Assembly (NCBI GenBank): GCA_036557185.1
Contig: DATBHZ010000145.1
Coordinates: 1-5,351 of the forward strand
From: DATBHZ01 sp036557185
Lineage (GTDB): Bacteria; Actinomycetota; Acidimicrobiia; IMCC26256; JAENVU01
Length of the DNA: 5,351 nucleotides
Direction of reading: 5' to 3'
The notes below the pieces were generated by a model. It was not told where the DNA came from. It made no database searches and worked only from the letters and a program-made list of their open reading frames with translations. This document shows, in pieces, positions 5,263 through 5,351 of the stretch (the stretch's first letter is position 1; every line of letters starts with the position of its first letter). A program made the position numbers and the translations under genes.

Positions 5263-5351
5263 TCAGGCCGCGACGAGCTCCTCGTCGTCGTCCGGCGTGT
5301 CGTCGAGCACGCGTTGGGGAGGGACCTTCAAGTCGCGCACGATGCCGATGC
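5263..5351 (-). CDS. C-terminal end of an unidentified minus-strand gene (rest outside window)
   Basis: Read from the right edge on the minus strand, after two bases of a split codon, 28 open codons lead to TGA at 5265-5263. The peptide begins IGIVRDLKVPPQRVL and ends with an acidic tail, DDTPDDDEELVAA. Of the 28 codons, 26 end in G or C, the same bias as the other genes here, and the stop falls just past the palindrome. This supports a real gene converging on the membrane-protein gene. The visible part is too short to name a family. It could instead be chance open frame in GC-rich DNA, though the codon bias makes that less likely. Confidence 0.55.
   Translation of the reverse strand, partial: IGIVRDLKVPPQRVLDDTPDDDEELVAA

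Overview
The window is compact, GC-rich DNA (about two thirds or more G+C by eye) with strongly GC-biased third codon positions. It most likely comes from a high-GC actinobacterium; an uncultured Acidimicrobiia/Thermoleophilia-like lineage is my guess, not something the sequence proves. Supporting signs are the M15-type lipoprotein with a Thr/Pro-rich linker, at least two starts without a Shine-Dalgarno sequence (leaderless style), and several gene joins where stop and start codons overlap. No RNA gene, transposase, integrase, phage gene or CRISPR array is visible. No gene-free stretch exceeds 100 bases.

Layout from left to right: (1) the C-terminal two thirds of a HyuA-type hydantoinase/oxoprolinase subunit (+), entering from the left edge. 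(2) Facing it with only 6 bases between the stops, a 62-residue unrecognised protein (-), preceded on the same strand by (3) a secreted M15-family zinc peptidase with a lipoprotein signal (-). (4) Diverging from the peptidase across only 21 bases, a three-gene plus-strand run: a gluconate 2-dehydrogenase subunit 3-like small subunit, a FAD-dependent GMC oxidoreductase large subunit, and a two-helix membrane protein with a bacterial PH-like domain. (5) A 54-base palindrome whose outer arms and inner core share one centre. (6) The last 28 codons of a minus-strand gene leaving at the right edge.

How the parts fit: the small and large GMC subunits overlap at GTGA and probably form one flavoprotein dehydrogenase. 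Neither carries a Tat signal, and no cytochrome subunit follows, unlike the classical periplasmic gluconate/glucose dehydrogenase complexes. The large subunit has the FAD fold and a four-cysteine cluster motif, but has Gly where the family's second active-site residue (Asn or His) normally sits. The PH-like membrane protein is joined to this operon through a four-codon mini-ORF created by an 8-base direct repeat. HyuA belongs to an ATP-dependent amide/lactam-hydrolysing or carboxylating family, and its partner HyuB is not in view. The M15 peptidase probably trims peptidoglycan peptides outside the membrane and has no evident link to the redox operon.

I did not find a clear undescribed defence or mobile system. 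The items most worth a second look are the concentric palindrome, the altered GMC active site, and the two unusual gene junctions.
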